Origin: Gemmatimonadota bacterium
GTDB taxonomy: Bacteria; Gemmatimonadota; Gemmatimonadetes; Longimicrobiales; RSA9
Assembly (NCBI GenBank): GCA_039715185.1
Contig: JBDLIA010000001.1
Coordinates: forward strand, 1-64,000
DNA length: 64,000 nt
Direction of reading: 5' to 3'
Positions within the stretch are counted from its first letter, which is position 1; the number at the start of each line of letters is the position of its first letter. The position numbers were made by a program, and so were the translations under genes. Under the pieces are notes generated by a model. It did not search any database. It had not been told where the DNA came from and saw nothing but the letters and a program-made list of their open reading frames with translations. Positions 44,944 through 54,324 of this stretch are shown piece after piece.

Positions 44944-45125
44944 GGGCGGTCGCTCCCCCCCCGCCTCGTCCACGGGCCGAGGCACGCCGCCGACAGGCCG
45001 GGGCGCCGCGGTCCGCCGGGCCCGGACGGAGACGCGGCATCGGGCCGAAACGGTCCGACCAGGTCAGAAGCGCCGCGAGAGCTGCGCTCCGTACCGCTAC
45101 CGTAGTCTACGATTCTGCGAGAGGC

Positions 45126-47048
45126 ATGGCCGCAGCGAAAAACGACGAGATCGCGCGACTGGAGGCGTTGTACGCGGCGAACCCGCGTGGTCGCGTCTTT
45201 ACCCACCTCGCTGAAGCCCACCGCAAGAAGGGCGATCCCGAGCGCGCGCGTGAGATTCTTCGCTCGGGCATGCGCGACCACCCCGATTACCCCAGTGCCC
45301 ATGTAGTGCTCGGCAGGGTGCTGGAGGATGTGGGAGACGAGACCGGCGCGCGAGACGCCTTCCAGCGGGTCATCGAACTCGACCCCCACAACATGATCGC
45401 GCTGCGCAGACTCGCCGAGTCGGCTGACCGGGATGGGCGCGCGGATGAGGCGTTGCCGCATTGGGTGGCCTTGCAGGCGCTGGACCCCGGCGACGAACAA
45501 GCGGCCGCCAGAGTCGCGGCGCTCTCCGAACAGCCGGACGAGGTGGAGCACGAGCCGACGCCGGCGGAGGTGGACGAAGGACCCATCGACGACCTGGTCG
45601 CGTTCGACGGCTGGGGCGATCCGGAAGCCGCGCGAGAAGAGCCGCTGGCGGAATCAGTCCTGGACGCGCCCGGCGAGGGGCTCTCGCTGGTCGATCTGGA
45701 CGAGGCCGACCTGAGCCTTACCGTCGACGATTCGACGCTGGAGGCGCCGACGCTCGATCCGGAACCGATAAGCGCCGCCTGGCCCGACCTCGCGGACCCT
45801 GACGCCGCGGGCGGCGAGGGACAGGAACTGAGTGGCGTCGAGACGGAGACGCTGGCCGATCTCTACGCCGCCCAGGGACTCCACGCCAGGGCCGCCGCTG
45901 TCTACCGCCGGCTGCTCGAACGCTCGCCGATGGACGCCAGGCTGCAGGCCAAGCTGTACGAGGCGGAGGCGAGGGTCGTGGGCGGCGCCTCGGAGCCGGT
46001 GCGTCCCGAGTGGGGCGAGATCCACAGGCAGACCGCTGCGCCGGACGTGGAGTTGGCGGCGGGCCCGCAGGAGGTCGAGGCCGTGTCGGCCGAGGACGCA
46101 GAGGTCGACGTCGGCGCAGAGTTCGAGGTCGGCGTTGCCGAGTCCGAGGCGGCCACCGACCGGGTCGAACTGGAGACCCCCGAAGACGCCCCGGACGACA
46201 GGCTTGACGAACCGACGTTCGCCGATCCTCACGCGTACGGGCTGGACGAGGAGACCGAGCTGGGGGCCGCCTGGGTCGAGCCGGGCGCCTTGGGCGACGA
46301 GGACGCGCCCAGCGCGGAGCCGGACCCGGTCGACGGCATCGCTGTGGACGCCACGGCCGACGAAGGCGGAGAGCCCGGCGCCCTCTGGACCGGGGAGGAC
46401 TTCGGCGGCACGGCGTTCGAAGTCGACGGGAACGGCCCCGATCTGGCCGCGGAGGTCGCTGGCGGCGTGGACGAGACGCCACAGGCGGCGGAGGCCGAGG
46501 GTGGCGAGCCGGAGGAGCCTGGCGAAGACGCACCGCTGGAGGAAGCAGCGCTGTCCGCGGCGCTGGCGGGTGCGCTCGGGACGGAGGAGGTCAGGATCCG
46601 CGACGAGCTGCGCGGCCTGATAGCGTGGTCGAAGCCCGCGCAGGGTGCGCCGGAGGCAGACGCGCCCGCGCCAGTAGCGGAGGCCGAGCGCGCGCCGGCT
46701 GTGGAGGAGGTGCGGCCACCGCCGGCCGACGCCTCGGCGGCGCGCGGACCCGCTACCCTGGCGCCGGTCGACCTGGATGCGGAGCCGTGGGCGGACAGCC
46801 CGTCCTCCCTCGACATCGCCGGCGGGGACTCGATCCTGGAATTGGGGGAGGCGGACCTGGTGCGATCTTCCGGCCCGGCGGACACGGGCTCGCCGCAAGA
46901 GGAGGACGGCGAGATCGGCGAGATAGCGCGCTCGCTGCTGGACGCCTCGGTCGAACCGACGGCCGACGAGGCAGCCGAAAGCGCCGGATCGGAAGACGAC
47001 GAAGAGGTGGAGGTTTTCCGATCCTGGCTGCGGAGTCTCAAGAAGTGA
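45126..47048 (+). CDS. Acidic TPR-repeat protein
   Basis: 640 residues from ATG 45126; the in-frame extension to 44907 covers the promoter and is rejected. Residues 5-140 hold TPR repeats (RVFTHLAEAHRKKGDPERAR, AHVVLGRVLEDVGDETGARD, ALRRLAESADRDGRADEALP). A further TPR-like unit lies near 240-270 (TLADLYAAQGLHARAAAVYR). Most of the rest, about 145-235 and 280-610, is Glu/Asp/Ala/Pro low-complexity sequence. The C-terminus is VEVFRSWLRSLKK. No signal peptide. Layout parallels the TPR protein at 38942. The function is unknown; aroQ overlaps its end. Confidence 0.72.
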   Translation: MAAAKNDEIARLEALYAANPRGRVFTHLAEAHRKKGDPERAREILRSGMRDHPDYPSAHVVLGRVLEDVGDETGARDAFQRVIELDPHNMIALRRLAESADRDGRADEALPHWVALQALDPGDEQAAARVAALSEQPDEVEHEPTPAEVDEGPIDDLVAFDGWGDPEAAREEPLAESVLDAPGEGLSLVDLDEADLSLTVDDSTLEAPTLDPEPISAAWPDLADPDAAGGEGQELSGVETETLADLYAAQGLHARAAAVYRRLLERSPMDARLQAKLYEAEARVVGGASEPVRPEWGEIHRQTAAPDVELAAGPQEVEAVSAEDAEVDVGAEFEVGVAESEAATDRVELETPEDAPDDRLDEPTFADPHAYGLDEETELGAAWVEPGALGDEDAPSAEPDPVDGIAVDATADEGGEPGALWTGEDFGGTAFEVDGNGPDLAAEVAGGVDETPQAAEAEGGEPEEPGEDAPLEEAALSAALAGALGTEEVRIRDELRGLIAWSKPAQGAPEADAPAPVAEAERAPAVEEVRPPPADASAARGPATLAPVDLDAEPWADSPSSLDIAGGDSILELGEADLVRSSGPADTGSPQEEDGEIGEIARSLLDASVEPTADEAAESAGSEDDEEVEVFRSWLRSLKK

Positions 47049-47518
47049 AGATTGGCGTGCTTCACGGCCCGAATCTCAACCTCCTGGGAACGCGCGAGCC
47101 GACCTTGTACGGGACGGTGACGTTGGCCGAGATCGACGAGAGGGTCGCGCGCCTCGGCGGCGACCTGGGCGTCGAGGTTCTCGCGTTCCAGTCGAATCAC
47201 GAGGGCGAGTTGCTGGACTGGGTGCACGGCGCGGGACCCGAGAGCGCGGGCTTCGTGGTGAACGCCGGCGCCTACACACACACGAGCGTAGCGCTGCTGG
47301 ACGCCCTGAGGGGCGTTGGCCGGCCGTTCGTGGAGGTACACCTGACGAATACTCTGGCGCGCGCAGAAGTACGCCGACATTCCGTTCTGGCCGAACACGC
47401 GGTGGGCGTGATCGCCGGATTCGGCGCGCGCAGCTACGAGCTTGGTCTCCGCGCGCTGATCGACTACCTGCGCGAATCGACGTCCGGCCCAGCGGGGCCG
47501 ATGCCGGGGGGAGGATGA
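47045..47518 (+). CDS. aroQ: Type II 3-dehydroquinate dehydratase
   Basis: 157 residues from GTG 47045, overlapping the TPR stop. HGPNLNLLGTREPTLYGTVT carries the catalytic Arg and Tyr, QSNHEGELLDWVHGA is the flexible lid and helix, and NAGAYTHTSVALLDALR contains the catalytic histidine. It dehydrates 3-dehydroquinate in the shikimate pathway by the trans-elimination mechanism. Length matches the family. The ATGA overlap couples it to accB, the common aroQ-accB-accC arrangement. Confidence 0.96.
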   Translation: MKIGVLHGPNLNLLGTREPTLYGTVTLAEIDERVARLGGDLGVEVLAFQSNHEGELLDWVHGAGPESAGFVVNAGAYTHTSVALLDALRGVGRPFVEVHLTNTLARAEVRRHSVLAEHAVGVIAGFGARSYELGLRALIDYLRESTSGPAGPMPGGG

Positions 47519-47982
47519 GCATGCTGGATCTCGAGTTCCTGCGCGGCCTCATCGAGGCCGTGGACGAGAGCGGCATAGATTCGATCGAGATAACGCGGGC
47601 CGGCACGAGGATCCGCATTGGCAAGACGCCGCCGCCGGCGGCGGTGCCTGCGGCGCAGCACATCGCGGTCGCGGCACCGGCCGCGGAACCGACACCCGCG
47701 GCCTCCGAAGCCACGAACGGGGATGGGGCGTCCGATCCCGGTTGGGTCGAGGTGCACTCGCCCATGGTGGGCACCTTCTACCGCGCGCCGGCCCCCGAGG
47801 CACCGCCATACGTCGACGTCGGCACCCGAGTCTCCAAGGGTCAGACACTCTGTATCCTGGAGGCGATGAAGCTGATGAACGAAATGGAGGCCGAGCTGGA
47901 CGGAGTGGTGAAGGAGATCCTCGTCCAGAACGGAGACCCGGTCGAATACGGCCAGGCGCTCTTCCGGATCGAAGCTGCGTGA
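47515..47982 (+). CDS. accB: Biotin carboxyl carrier protein of acetyl-CoA carboxylase
   Basis: 155 residues. The N-terminus (about 1-40; LDLEFLRGLIEAVDESGIDS) is the AccB dimerisation region. An Ala/Pro-rich linker (about 45-75) leads to the biotinyl domain (about 80-155) with HSPMVGTFYRAPAPEAPPYV (the thumb) and the biotinylation site EAMKLMN at K119. It carries carboxybiotin between AccC and the transcarboxylase. accA and accD are not in the window. Confidence 0.97.
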   Translation: MSMLDLEFLRGLIEAVDESGIDSIEITRAGTRIRIGKTPPPAAVPAAQHIAVAAPAAEPTPAASEATNGDGASDPGWVEVHSPMVGTFYRAPAPEAPPYVDVGTRVSKGQTLCILEAMKLMNEMEAELDGVVKEILVQNGDPVEYGQALFRIEAA

Positions 47983-48012
47983 TCACCGGCGGTCATTGAG
48001 GCGCCGGCACCA

Positions 48013-49386
48013 ATGTTCTCAAAAGTCCTGATCGCCAACCGCGGAGAAATCGCCCTGCGGATCATTCGGGCGTGCCGCGAGTTGGGCTTACGCACGGTAG
48101 CCGTCTACAGCGAGGCCGACCGCGAGTCGCTCCACGTCCGGTTCGCGGACGAAGACGTGTGCGTCGGGCCGGCGTCGGCGAGAGAGAGCTACCTCAACGT
48201 TCCGCGGATCATCGCCGCCGCGGAGGTGACGGGAGCGGAGGCGATCCACCCCGGCTACGGCTTCCTCGCCGAAAACGCGGAGTTCGCCGAGATCTGCGAT
48301 CGGTCCGACATCACCTTCATCGGACCGCGCGCCGAACACATTCGGGCCATGGGGGACAAGGCCGCGGCCCGCCGAGCCATGGCCGCAGCGGGGGTCCCGA
48401 CCGTGCCCGGCACCGAGGACACGATCGAAGACGCCGCTGAGGCCCTCGAGGTGGCTCGCGAGATCGGTTTCCCGGTGATCGTCAAGGCGGCCGCGGGGGG
48501 CGGAGGGAAGGGCATGCGCGTGGTGGAGGACGAGGCGTCCTTCGCCGGGCAGCTGCAGATGGCCCGGGCCGAGGCGGAAGCCTCCTTCAACGACAGCTCG
48601 GTGTACGTCGAGAAATACCTGAGCCGGCCGCGGCACATCGAGTTCCAACTGATTGGCGACAGCCACGGGCGCGTGCTGCACCTGGGCGAGCGCGAGTGCT
48701 CCATCCAGCGGCGTCACCAGAAGCTGATAGAGGAATCGCCCAGCGTGGCGCTGACGCCCGAACTGCGCGAGCGCATGGGGAGCGCGGCCGTCGCCGGTGC
48801 GCGGGCCATCGGCTACGTGTCGGCCGGGACCATGGAGTTCCTCCTGACCGACTCGGGAGAGTTCTACTTCATGGAAATGAACACGCGCATCCAGGTCGAG
48901 CACCCGGTGACCGAGATGGTCACGGGGTACGACCTGATCAAGGAGATGATCCGCGTTGCGGCCGGCGAGCAGTTGACCATGGAGGATAAGTCCATCGAGC
49001 TGCGCGGCCACGCCATCGAATGCCGCATCAACGCGGAGGACCCGGCGCGCAACTTCGCTCCCAGCCCGGGCGTGATCGAGGCCATGCATCCGCCCGGCGG
49101 AATGGGCGTGCGGTTGGACACCCACGCGTACGGCGGCTACCTGGTGCCGCCGCACTACGACTCGCTGATCGCGAAGGTCATCGTGCACGGGGAGGACCGG
49201 GCTGAAGCCATCGCGCGGATGCGCTTCGCGCTGGAATCCTTCATTATCCAGGGGATCGACACGACGATACCGTTTCTGGGTGAGCTCATGCGGCACCCGG
49301 ACTTCGTGGCGGGCGACTTCGATACGAAGTGGCTGGAGCGGCTGATGGCGTCGTCGGGCGCCGCCGGCGGGCCGGCGGCAGGGTAG
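48013..49386 (+). CDS. accC: Biotin carboxylase
   Basis: 457 residues. N-terminal [20 protein letters not shown] and [20 protein letters not shown]; the ATP-grasp glycine-rich loop is [20 protein letters not shown]; catalytic [20 protein letters not shown] and [20 protein letters not shown]. It uses ATP and bicarbonate to carboxylate biotin on AccB. Length is standard. 30 bp separate it from accB. Residues after about 445 (Ala/Gly-rich) are unconserved. Confidence 0.98.
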   Translation: MFSKVLIANRGEIALRIIRACRELGLRTVAVYSEADRESLHVRFADEDVCVGPASARESYLNVPRIIAAAEVTGAEAIHPGYGFLAENAEFAEICDRSDITFIGPRAEHIRAMGDKAAARRAMAAAGVPTVPGTEDTIEDAAEALEVAREIGFPVIVKAAAGGGGKGMRVVEDEASFAGQLQMARAEAEASFNDSSVYVEKYLSRPRHIEFQLIGDSHGRVLHLGERECSIQRRHQKLIEESPSVALTPELRERMGSAAVAGARAIGYVSAGTMEFLLTDSGEFYFMEMNTRIQVEHPVTEMVTGYDLIKEMIRVAAGEQLTMEDKSIELRGHAIECRINAEDPARNFAPSPGVIEAMHPPGGMGVRLDTHAYGGYLVPPHYDSLIAKVIVHGEDRAEAIARMRFALESFIIQGIDTTIPFLGELMRHPDFVAGDFDTKWLERLMASSGAAGGPAAG

Positions 49387-49405
49387 GGAGGCGGGGAGGC
49401 ACCTC

Positions 49406-51706
49406 ATGCTCGACAGCGAACAGAGGCTCGAACTGGCGGGGCTCGCGCTCTTCGCGCTGACCCTCGTCCTCCTGCTGGCCCTCGTCCCCGCGAGTGCTCT
49501 GGGACTGGCACCCGATGCCAATCTCATGGGAGCCTTCGGGGGCCTGCTCGCGCGCGCGGCGCGCGGGTCGCTGGGCGCGGGCGCGTACCTGCTGCCGATC
49601 GGCGCGGCGATCGGCGGAGCGTACGGGTTCGGCTGGCTGGATCGCGAATCCGCGATCCGCTACGGCGCCCTCGCGGGCGGGCTGGCGTTGCTGCTTCCCA
49701 TGGCCCAGGGCCTGGGAGCGTTCGCGTCGGGCGCCCGACCTGTCGTCGCGGCCGCCGCCCCCGGCGGATACGTGGGCGCGGCGGCCGCGGCGGCGCTGGT
49801 GGCGATCCTGGGTGTCTTCGGTGCGGGCGTGGCGCTGCTGTTCCTGGCCCTCGCGCTGTTCGTGGCGACCCTGGGCTGGAACCCGGCCCGGCCGCTGGCC
49901 AGGGGCACCCTCAGCGCGGCCGCGCGGTCCGCGGCGGCCCTGCGGTCTGGAGCGGAGCGCCTGCGCGCCCGCTGGGCGGCGCGCCGCGAGCGACCGGAGC
50001 CGTCACCGTGGGCCGCGATCGAGGCGGGCGAGGGGGATCTGGATCCCCATCTGGACCCCGAACCGATCCTCGTGCTCGATCCCGAGCCCACCGCCCCCGC
50101 GAATGCGTCCAAAGCTCGCCCGGCGAAGGCGTCGTCGTCGACCGGCCAGGTGGAGCCGAGTCCTCCGCTGGACCTCCTCACCCCTCAACCGCCGCGTGAC
50201 GAGTCGCTGAGTGAGTCGGAGCTCGACCGCCTCGGTCAGATCCTCGTGGATACGCTGCAGACCTTTCGCGTGGAAGGGCGGATATCCGGGCGGACCACGG
50301 GGCCCGTCGTCACGCAATACGAGGTAGTGCCGGCGCCGGGCGTGAAGGTGGCGCGCATCGCCAACCTGGACGCCGACCTCGCGCTGGCCCTGCGGGCGCC
50401 AAGCGTGCGTATAGTGGCGCCCATTCCGGGCAAGGGCGCCGTGGGCGTGGAGGTCCCCAACCCGGTGCCCGAGGTGGTCTACCTCCGTGACATCCTTCGA
50501 TCCAAGCCCTTTTCGCGCGGCCGTGGCGCTCTGCCGCTGGCTCTCGGCAGGGACCTGGAGGGCACCCCGTACGTGGCCGATCTGGCGCGCATGCCGCACC
50601 TGCTGATCGCGGGCGCGACCGGATCGGGCAAGTCGGTGTGCGTGAACACGCTGATCACCAGCCTGGTGTACCGGCACGGGCCCGAGAGCCTGCGGCTGCT
50701 GCTGATCGACCCGAAGATGGTCGAGCTGAGCATGTACGCGGAGCTGCCGCACCTGCGGCATCCGGTCGTTACCGACCCCAAGGACGCGGCCTTCGTGCTC
50801 AAGTGGGCCGTGTACGAGATGGAGCGTCGCTACCAACTGCTGTCCGAGAACGGGGCCCGGTCGATAGCGGAATTCAACCGTCGCCTCGAAGGCGGGCAGA
50901 CGCTCAGGCGGGTCGAGCCCGACGGGCCCGAGGGCGATCCGGACCGCTGGTTCTACGAGGACGGTCCGTTGCCCTACGTGGTGGTCGTGGTCGACGAGCT
51001 GGCGGACCTCATGATGTCGGTACAGAACGAGATCGAGCGGCCGCTCGCGCAGCTCGCGCAGAAGGCGCGCGCGATCGGCATCCACCTGGTGGTCGCCACC
51101 CAGCGTCCGAGCGTGAACGTCATCACCGGACTGATCAAGGCCAACTTTCCTTGCAGGATCGCCTTCCGGGTGAGCTCCAAGGTGGATTCGCGCACGATCA
51201 TCGATCAGAACGGCGCCGACGCCTTGCTCGGGAACGGCGACATGCTGTTTCTGCCGCCGGGCCATGCCGATCCGGTACGCATTCAGGGTGCTTACATGCC
51301 CACCGAGGACACGGATCGACTGGTGAGTTGGTATCGCGAGCGGGCGCACGAGGTGCCCCCGGAGGCCAAGGAAGAGGACATTCTGGAGGTCGTCCGCGCG
51401 CGCGAGGTGGAAGCCGCCGCGGAGGAGCTGTCGGAGGCGCGCATGGAGGAGCGCGATCCCCTGTTCCGAGCCGCGGCCGAGGTCTGCGCCCAGTACGAGC
51501 AGGGCTCCACCTCACTTCTGCAGCGCCGGCTCCGCGTGGGATACGGCCGCGCCGCGCGCATCGTGGACCAGCTCCACGCCGCGGGCGTGCTGGGTCCGCC
51601 GGACGGTTCGAAGCCGCGGGAGGTGTTGGTGGGTCTGGACGCTATCGACCGCATCTGCAAGGAAGCCCAGGGCGGAGCGCCGGTCGAGCCGAAGCTCGAA
51701 GCCTGA
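49406..51706 (+). CDS. ftsK: DNA translocase FtsK/SpoIIIE
   Basis: 766 residues, preceded by GGGAGGCGGGGAGG 6 nt before the ATG. Four to five membrane helices occupy about residues 8-165; a linker spans about 165-270. The alpha/beta motor has VTQYEVVPAPGVKVARIANL, Walker A GATGSGKSV (about 409-417), VVVVDELADLMM as Walker B, and RIAFRVSSKVDSRTIIDQNG. A C-terminal gamma winged-helix domain (about 690-755; SLLQRRLRVGYGRAARIVDQ) reads KOPS sites. It pumps chromosome ends during division. The N-terminal membrane part is like SpoIIIE in length. Confidence 0.97.
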   Translation: MLDSEQRLELAGLALFALTLVLLLALVPASALGLAPDANLMGAFGGLLARAARGSLGAGAYLLPIGAAIGGAYGFGWLDRESAIRYGALAGGLALLLPMAQGLGAFASGARPVVAAAAPGGYVGAAAAAALVAILGVFGAGVALLFLALALFVATLGWNPARPLARGTLSAAARSAAALRSGAERLRARWAARRERPEPSPWAAIEAGEGDLDPHLDPEPILVLDPEPTAPANASKARPAKASSSTGQVEPSPPLDLLTPQPPRDESLSESELDRLGQILVDTLQTFRVEGRISGRTTGPVVTQYEVVPAPGVKVARIANLDADLALALRAPSVRIVAPIPGKGAVGVEVPNPVPEVVYLRDILRSKPFSRGRGALPLALGRDLEGTPYVADLARMPHLLIAGATGSGKSVCVNTLITSLVYRHGPESLRLLLIDPKMVELSMYAELPHLRHPVVTDPKDAAFVLKWAVYEMERRYQLLSENGARSIAEFNRRLEGGQTLRRVEPDGPEGDPDRWFYEDGPLPYVVVVVDELADLMMSVQNEIERPLAQLAQKARAIGIHLVVATQRPSVNVITGLIKANFPCRIAFRVSSKVDSRTIIDQNGADALLGNGDMLFLPPGHADPVRIQGAYMPTEDTDRLVSWYRERAHEVPPEAKEEDILEVVRAREVEAAAEELSEARMEERDPLFRAAAEVCAQYEQGSTSLLQRRLRVGYGRAARIVDQLHAAGVLGPPDGSKPREVLVGLDAIDRICKEAQGGAPVEPKLEA

Positions 51707-51803
51707 AGCGCGCGTCCGCGCGCGGAACGCGGTTCCGGGCAACGTGTACGATCGCCCCGATCGCCCGGTACTTGGCCGCGCGGCCTTCCACCTCCCGACA
51801 TCG

Positions 51804-52679
51804 ATGAACCGGATCCTCCCCATCCTGGCGTTCGTGGCTCTGCTCGCGTGCGGCCGGACCGACCCAGACGCCTCCGCGGCCGCTGAAGACGTGCGCGGGG
51901 CGACGGCGGCGACGCCCGATCCGGATTCTGTTCAGGCGCCGGCCGATCCCGCCGCGGTTGGGGAAGGCGAAACGCCGGGCGGATCGATCCCGGCTGCCGA
52001 GGCCGATTCCGCAGCGCCCGCGACCACGCCCCAAGACACCTCGCGAACCGAGGTTCAACCCGATCCGCAGCCGGCGACGGGCCAGGCAGGCGACCCGCAC
52101 GTGGTGCTGGACAGAGCCAGCGAGGCCTACGAGGCGCTCACGGCGGTGCGAGCGGATTTCCGCCAGGAGGCTCGCAACCCGATCCTCGGTCGGATCATCC
52201 GCAGCCGAGGCACCATCTACCAGCGGCAGCCCGACCTGTTTCTGATGCGGTTCGACGACCCCGCGGGGGACGTGATCGTGAGCGACGGAGCGCACCTGTG
52301 GGTGTTCTACCCCAGCGTCGATTCGCTCCAGGTGCTGCGCCTGCCCTCGGCCGGAGGCGCGGGAGCGACCGACCTGCGCAGTCAGTTCATAGGCGACCCC
52401 GCGGAGAGGTTCGATGCTACGCTCGAGGGGAGCGAAGTCGTCGCGGGAAGGGAAGCCGACATACTGCGGCTGGAGCCCCACGCAGGGGCCGCCACCTACC
52501 GGTCGTTACGGGCCTGGATCGACCGGGAAGACGGGCTGGCTCGCCGCTTCGAGATCACCGAGACCAACGGACTCAAGCGGCACTTCGAGCTGTCCGATCT
52601 GCGCGTGAATCCGTCGCTGCCGGATTCCTTGTTCCGATTCACGCCGCCCGAGGGCGTGCGGATCGTGGACCGGGGCTGA
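51804..52679 (+). CDS. LolA-family outer-membrane lipoprotein carrier-like protein
   Basis: 291 residues from ATG 51804. The signal MNRILPILAFVALLAC places a lipidation cysteine at residue 16, although canonical LolA is a soluble periplasmic carrier. Residues 17-95 are an acidic Ala/Pro/Asp/Thr linker. The LolA-type half-barrel follows (about 95-290): LTAVRADFRQEARNPILGRI, GTIYQRQPDLFLMRFDDPAG and SDGAHLWVFYPSVDSLQVLR, then RFTPPEGVRIVDR at the C-terminus. A chaperone role for lipoproteins is likely but the anchored form may differ. rimO follows 4 bp later. Confidence 0.8.
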   Translation: MNRILPILAFVALLACGRTDPDASAAAEDVRGATAATPDPDSVQAPADPAAVGEGETPGGSIPAAEADSAAPATTPQDTSRTEVQPDPQPATGQAGDPHVVLDRASEAYEALTAVRADFRQEARNPILGRIIRSRGTIYQRQPDLFLMRFDDPAGDVIVSDGAHLWVFYPSVDSLQVLRLPSAGGAGATDLRSQFIGDPAERFDATLEGSEVVAGREADILRLEPHAGAATYRSLRAWIDREDGLARRFEITETNGLKRHFELSDLRVNPSLPDSLFRFTPPEGVRIVDRG

Positions 52680-52683
52680 CGTC

Positions 52684-54324
52684 GTGGCGGCCGGGGCGGG
52701 GGCTGAAGCGAGGGGCGCGGCCGGACGACGTCCGTCGCTACCGGTCATGGCCGGCGACCGAGTCCCCGCGGCCGCGCGGGTGCGCGGGCGGGAAGGAGGC
52801 GCGAACGCTAGGCTCGACGCGCCGGTGGTCGGCGTCGTCACGCTGGGCTGCGACAAGAACACGGTCGACAGCGAGCGACTGATGGGCACGCTGGCGGGTG
52901 CCGGCGCACGGGTCAGGGCCGGGTCGGAGGGGGCGGACGTGTTGATCGTCAATACGTGCGGGTTCATAGATGCCGCGCGTGAGGAGTCGGTCGACACGAT
53001 CCTGGAGGCGGTGCGGCTCAAGGAGGAAGGCCACGTCGGCGCGGTGGTGGCGCTGGGCTGCATGGTGCAGCGCTACGGCGCCGAGCTGAAGTCCGAGATA
53101 CCGGAGGTAGACCTCTTCCTCGGGCTGACCGAACTGGGCGACCTCGTCCCCCAATTGCGCGGCAGGGGGCTACTGCCCGAAGCGCCGGCCGTGCCGACCA
53201 TGGAGCGGCCGCTGCGCGCCCTGGCCGCGCCGGCGACCCACACCGCCCACCTGAAGATCAGCGAGGGCTGTGACCACGCGTGTGCGTTCTGCGCGATCCC
53301 CATGATGCGGGGGCGCCATCGGTCGACGCCGATGTCCCTCCTGTTGGCGGAAGCGCGGGAGCTCGAGGCGCGCGGCGTCGTCGAGTTGTCCATCGTGAGC
53401 CAGGACACCACCTGGTACGGCCGCGACTGGGTGCGCGCCGCGGCAGGAGCGGAACGCGGGCCGCGCCCCGCTGGCACTGCGGCCGCAGGTGCCGCCTCCG
53501 GGGACGGGATCTCGCCGCTGTACGTGGGCAGATCGTTCGCCGGCATGGCGGGTTCCCACGCCGCCCCGACGCCCGCTTCGGCGGCGCTCCCCATGGACCT
53601 GCCCGAGGGGCCGCTGCCCCGGCACGGCCTGCTTCCGCACCTGCTAGAGCGACTCGTTGCCGAGACGTCTATTCCCTGGCTGCGGCTGTTCTACATGTAC
53701 CCGTCGGGAATCACCCCGGAGCTGGTGGAGCTCATCGCCGGGTCGCGGCGTATCCTGCCGTATCTGGACATGCCTCTGCAGCACGCGTCCGACCGCATGC
53801 TGGCGCTGATGCGTCGACCCGAGCGCCGCGAGGTGATCCGGGAGCGGGTCGGTTGGCTGCGCGACGCGATCGACGACCTTTCCTTGCGCACTACCGTGAT
53901 CCTCGGGTTCCCGGGCGAGACGGACCAGGACGTGGATCGGCTCGTCGAGCTGCTCGAAGAGATCCGCTTTGATTACCTGGGGGCCTTCGCGTACTCGGCG
54001 GAGGAGGGCACTCCCGCCGCGAGCATGCCCGGCCGCGTGCCGGACGCCCAGGTGCGCGAGCGCATGGAGCGGGTTCTGGACGTGCAGCGTGGCATCACCC
54101 ACGAGCGTAACCTCGAGCGGGTGGGCGCGGCGCGCACGGTGCTCATCGACGAGGCCGCCGATGCCGCTACCGGAACTCACGCCATCGGCCGACTGGCCGC
54201 GCAGGCGCCGGAGGTCGATGGGGTGGTCTACGTCGGGGGCGAGACCGCCGCCCGGCCCGGCGACTTTGTGAGCGTCCGCGTGACCGGCGCGGACGAACAC
54301 GATCTCTCGGCGGAGCCAGCATGA
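52684..54324 (+). CDS. rimO: Ribosomal protein S12 methylthiotransferase
   Basis: 546 residues from GTG 52684 (4 bp after the previous stop); ATG 52747 is an alternative that would give 525. The UPF0004 cluster cysteines are in VTLGCDKNT, NTCGFIDAAREESVDTI and ALGCMVQRYG; the radical-SAM triad CDHACAFC is C196, C200 and C203. The C-terminal TRAM domain is about 465-540. Residues about 250-315, between QDTTWYGRDW and HLLERLV, are a Gly/Ala/Pro-rich insertion that ordinary RimO lacks. It methylthiolates an aspartate of ribosomal protein S12. The stop overlaps hemL by 4 bp. Confidence 0.93.
   Translation: MAAGAGAEARGAAGRRPSLPVMAGDRVPAAARVRGREGGANARLDAPVVGVVTLGCDKNTVDSERLMGTLAGAGARVRAGSEGADVLIVNTCGFIDAAREESVDTILEAVRLKEEGHVGAVVALGCMVQRYGAELKSEIPEVDLFLGLTELGDLVPQLRGRGLLPEAPAVPTMERPLRALAAPATHTAHLKISEGCDHACAFCAIPMMRGRHRSTPMSLLLAEARELEARGVVELSIVSQDTTWYGRDWVRAAAGAERGPRPAGTAAAGAASGDGISPLYVGRSFAGMAGSHAAPTPASAALPMDLPEGPLPRHGLLPHLLERLVAETSIPWLRLFYMYPSGITPELVELIAGSRRILPYLDMPLQHASDRMLALMRRPERREVIRERVGWLRDAIDDLSLRTTVILGFPGETDQDVDRLVELLEEIRFDYLGAFAYSAEEGTPAASMPGRVPDAQVRERMERVLDVQRGITHERNLERVGAARTVLIDEAADAATGTHAIGRLAAQAPEVDGVVYVGGETAARPGDFVSVRVTGADEHDLSAEPA

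Larger units (their letters stand above)
44806..45125. other. Divergent intergenic region (320 bp)
   Basis: This gap between the ppiD-like gene and the TPR gene holds a promoter on each strand. Downstream of the plus-strand -10 lies a roughly 175-nt Arg/Pro-codon-rich leader that is open in the TPR frame but has no similarity or bias I recognise; I see no RNA gene in it. Confidence 0.6.

Noticed and set aside
44907-45125. N-terminal extension of the TPR protein to 44907
   Set aside because: It would be translated from the promoter region, and its Arg/Pro-rich sequence has no similarity to the TPR domain.
51708-51723. Hairpin GCGCGCG/CGCGCGC after ftsK as a terminator
   Set aside because: The loop would be only 2 nt and no T-run follows; alternating GC of this kind is common here.
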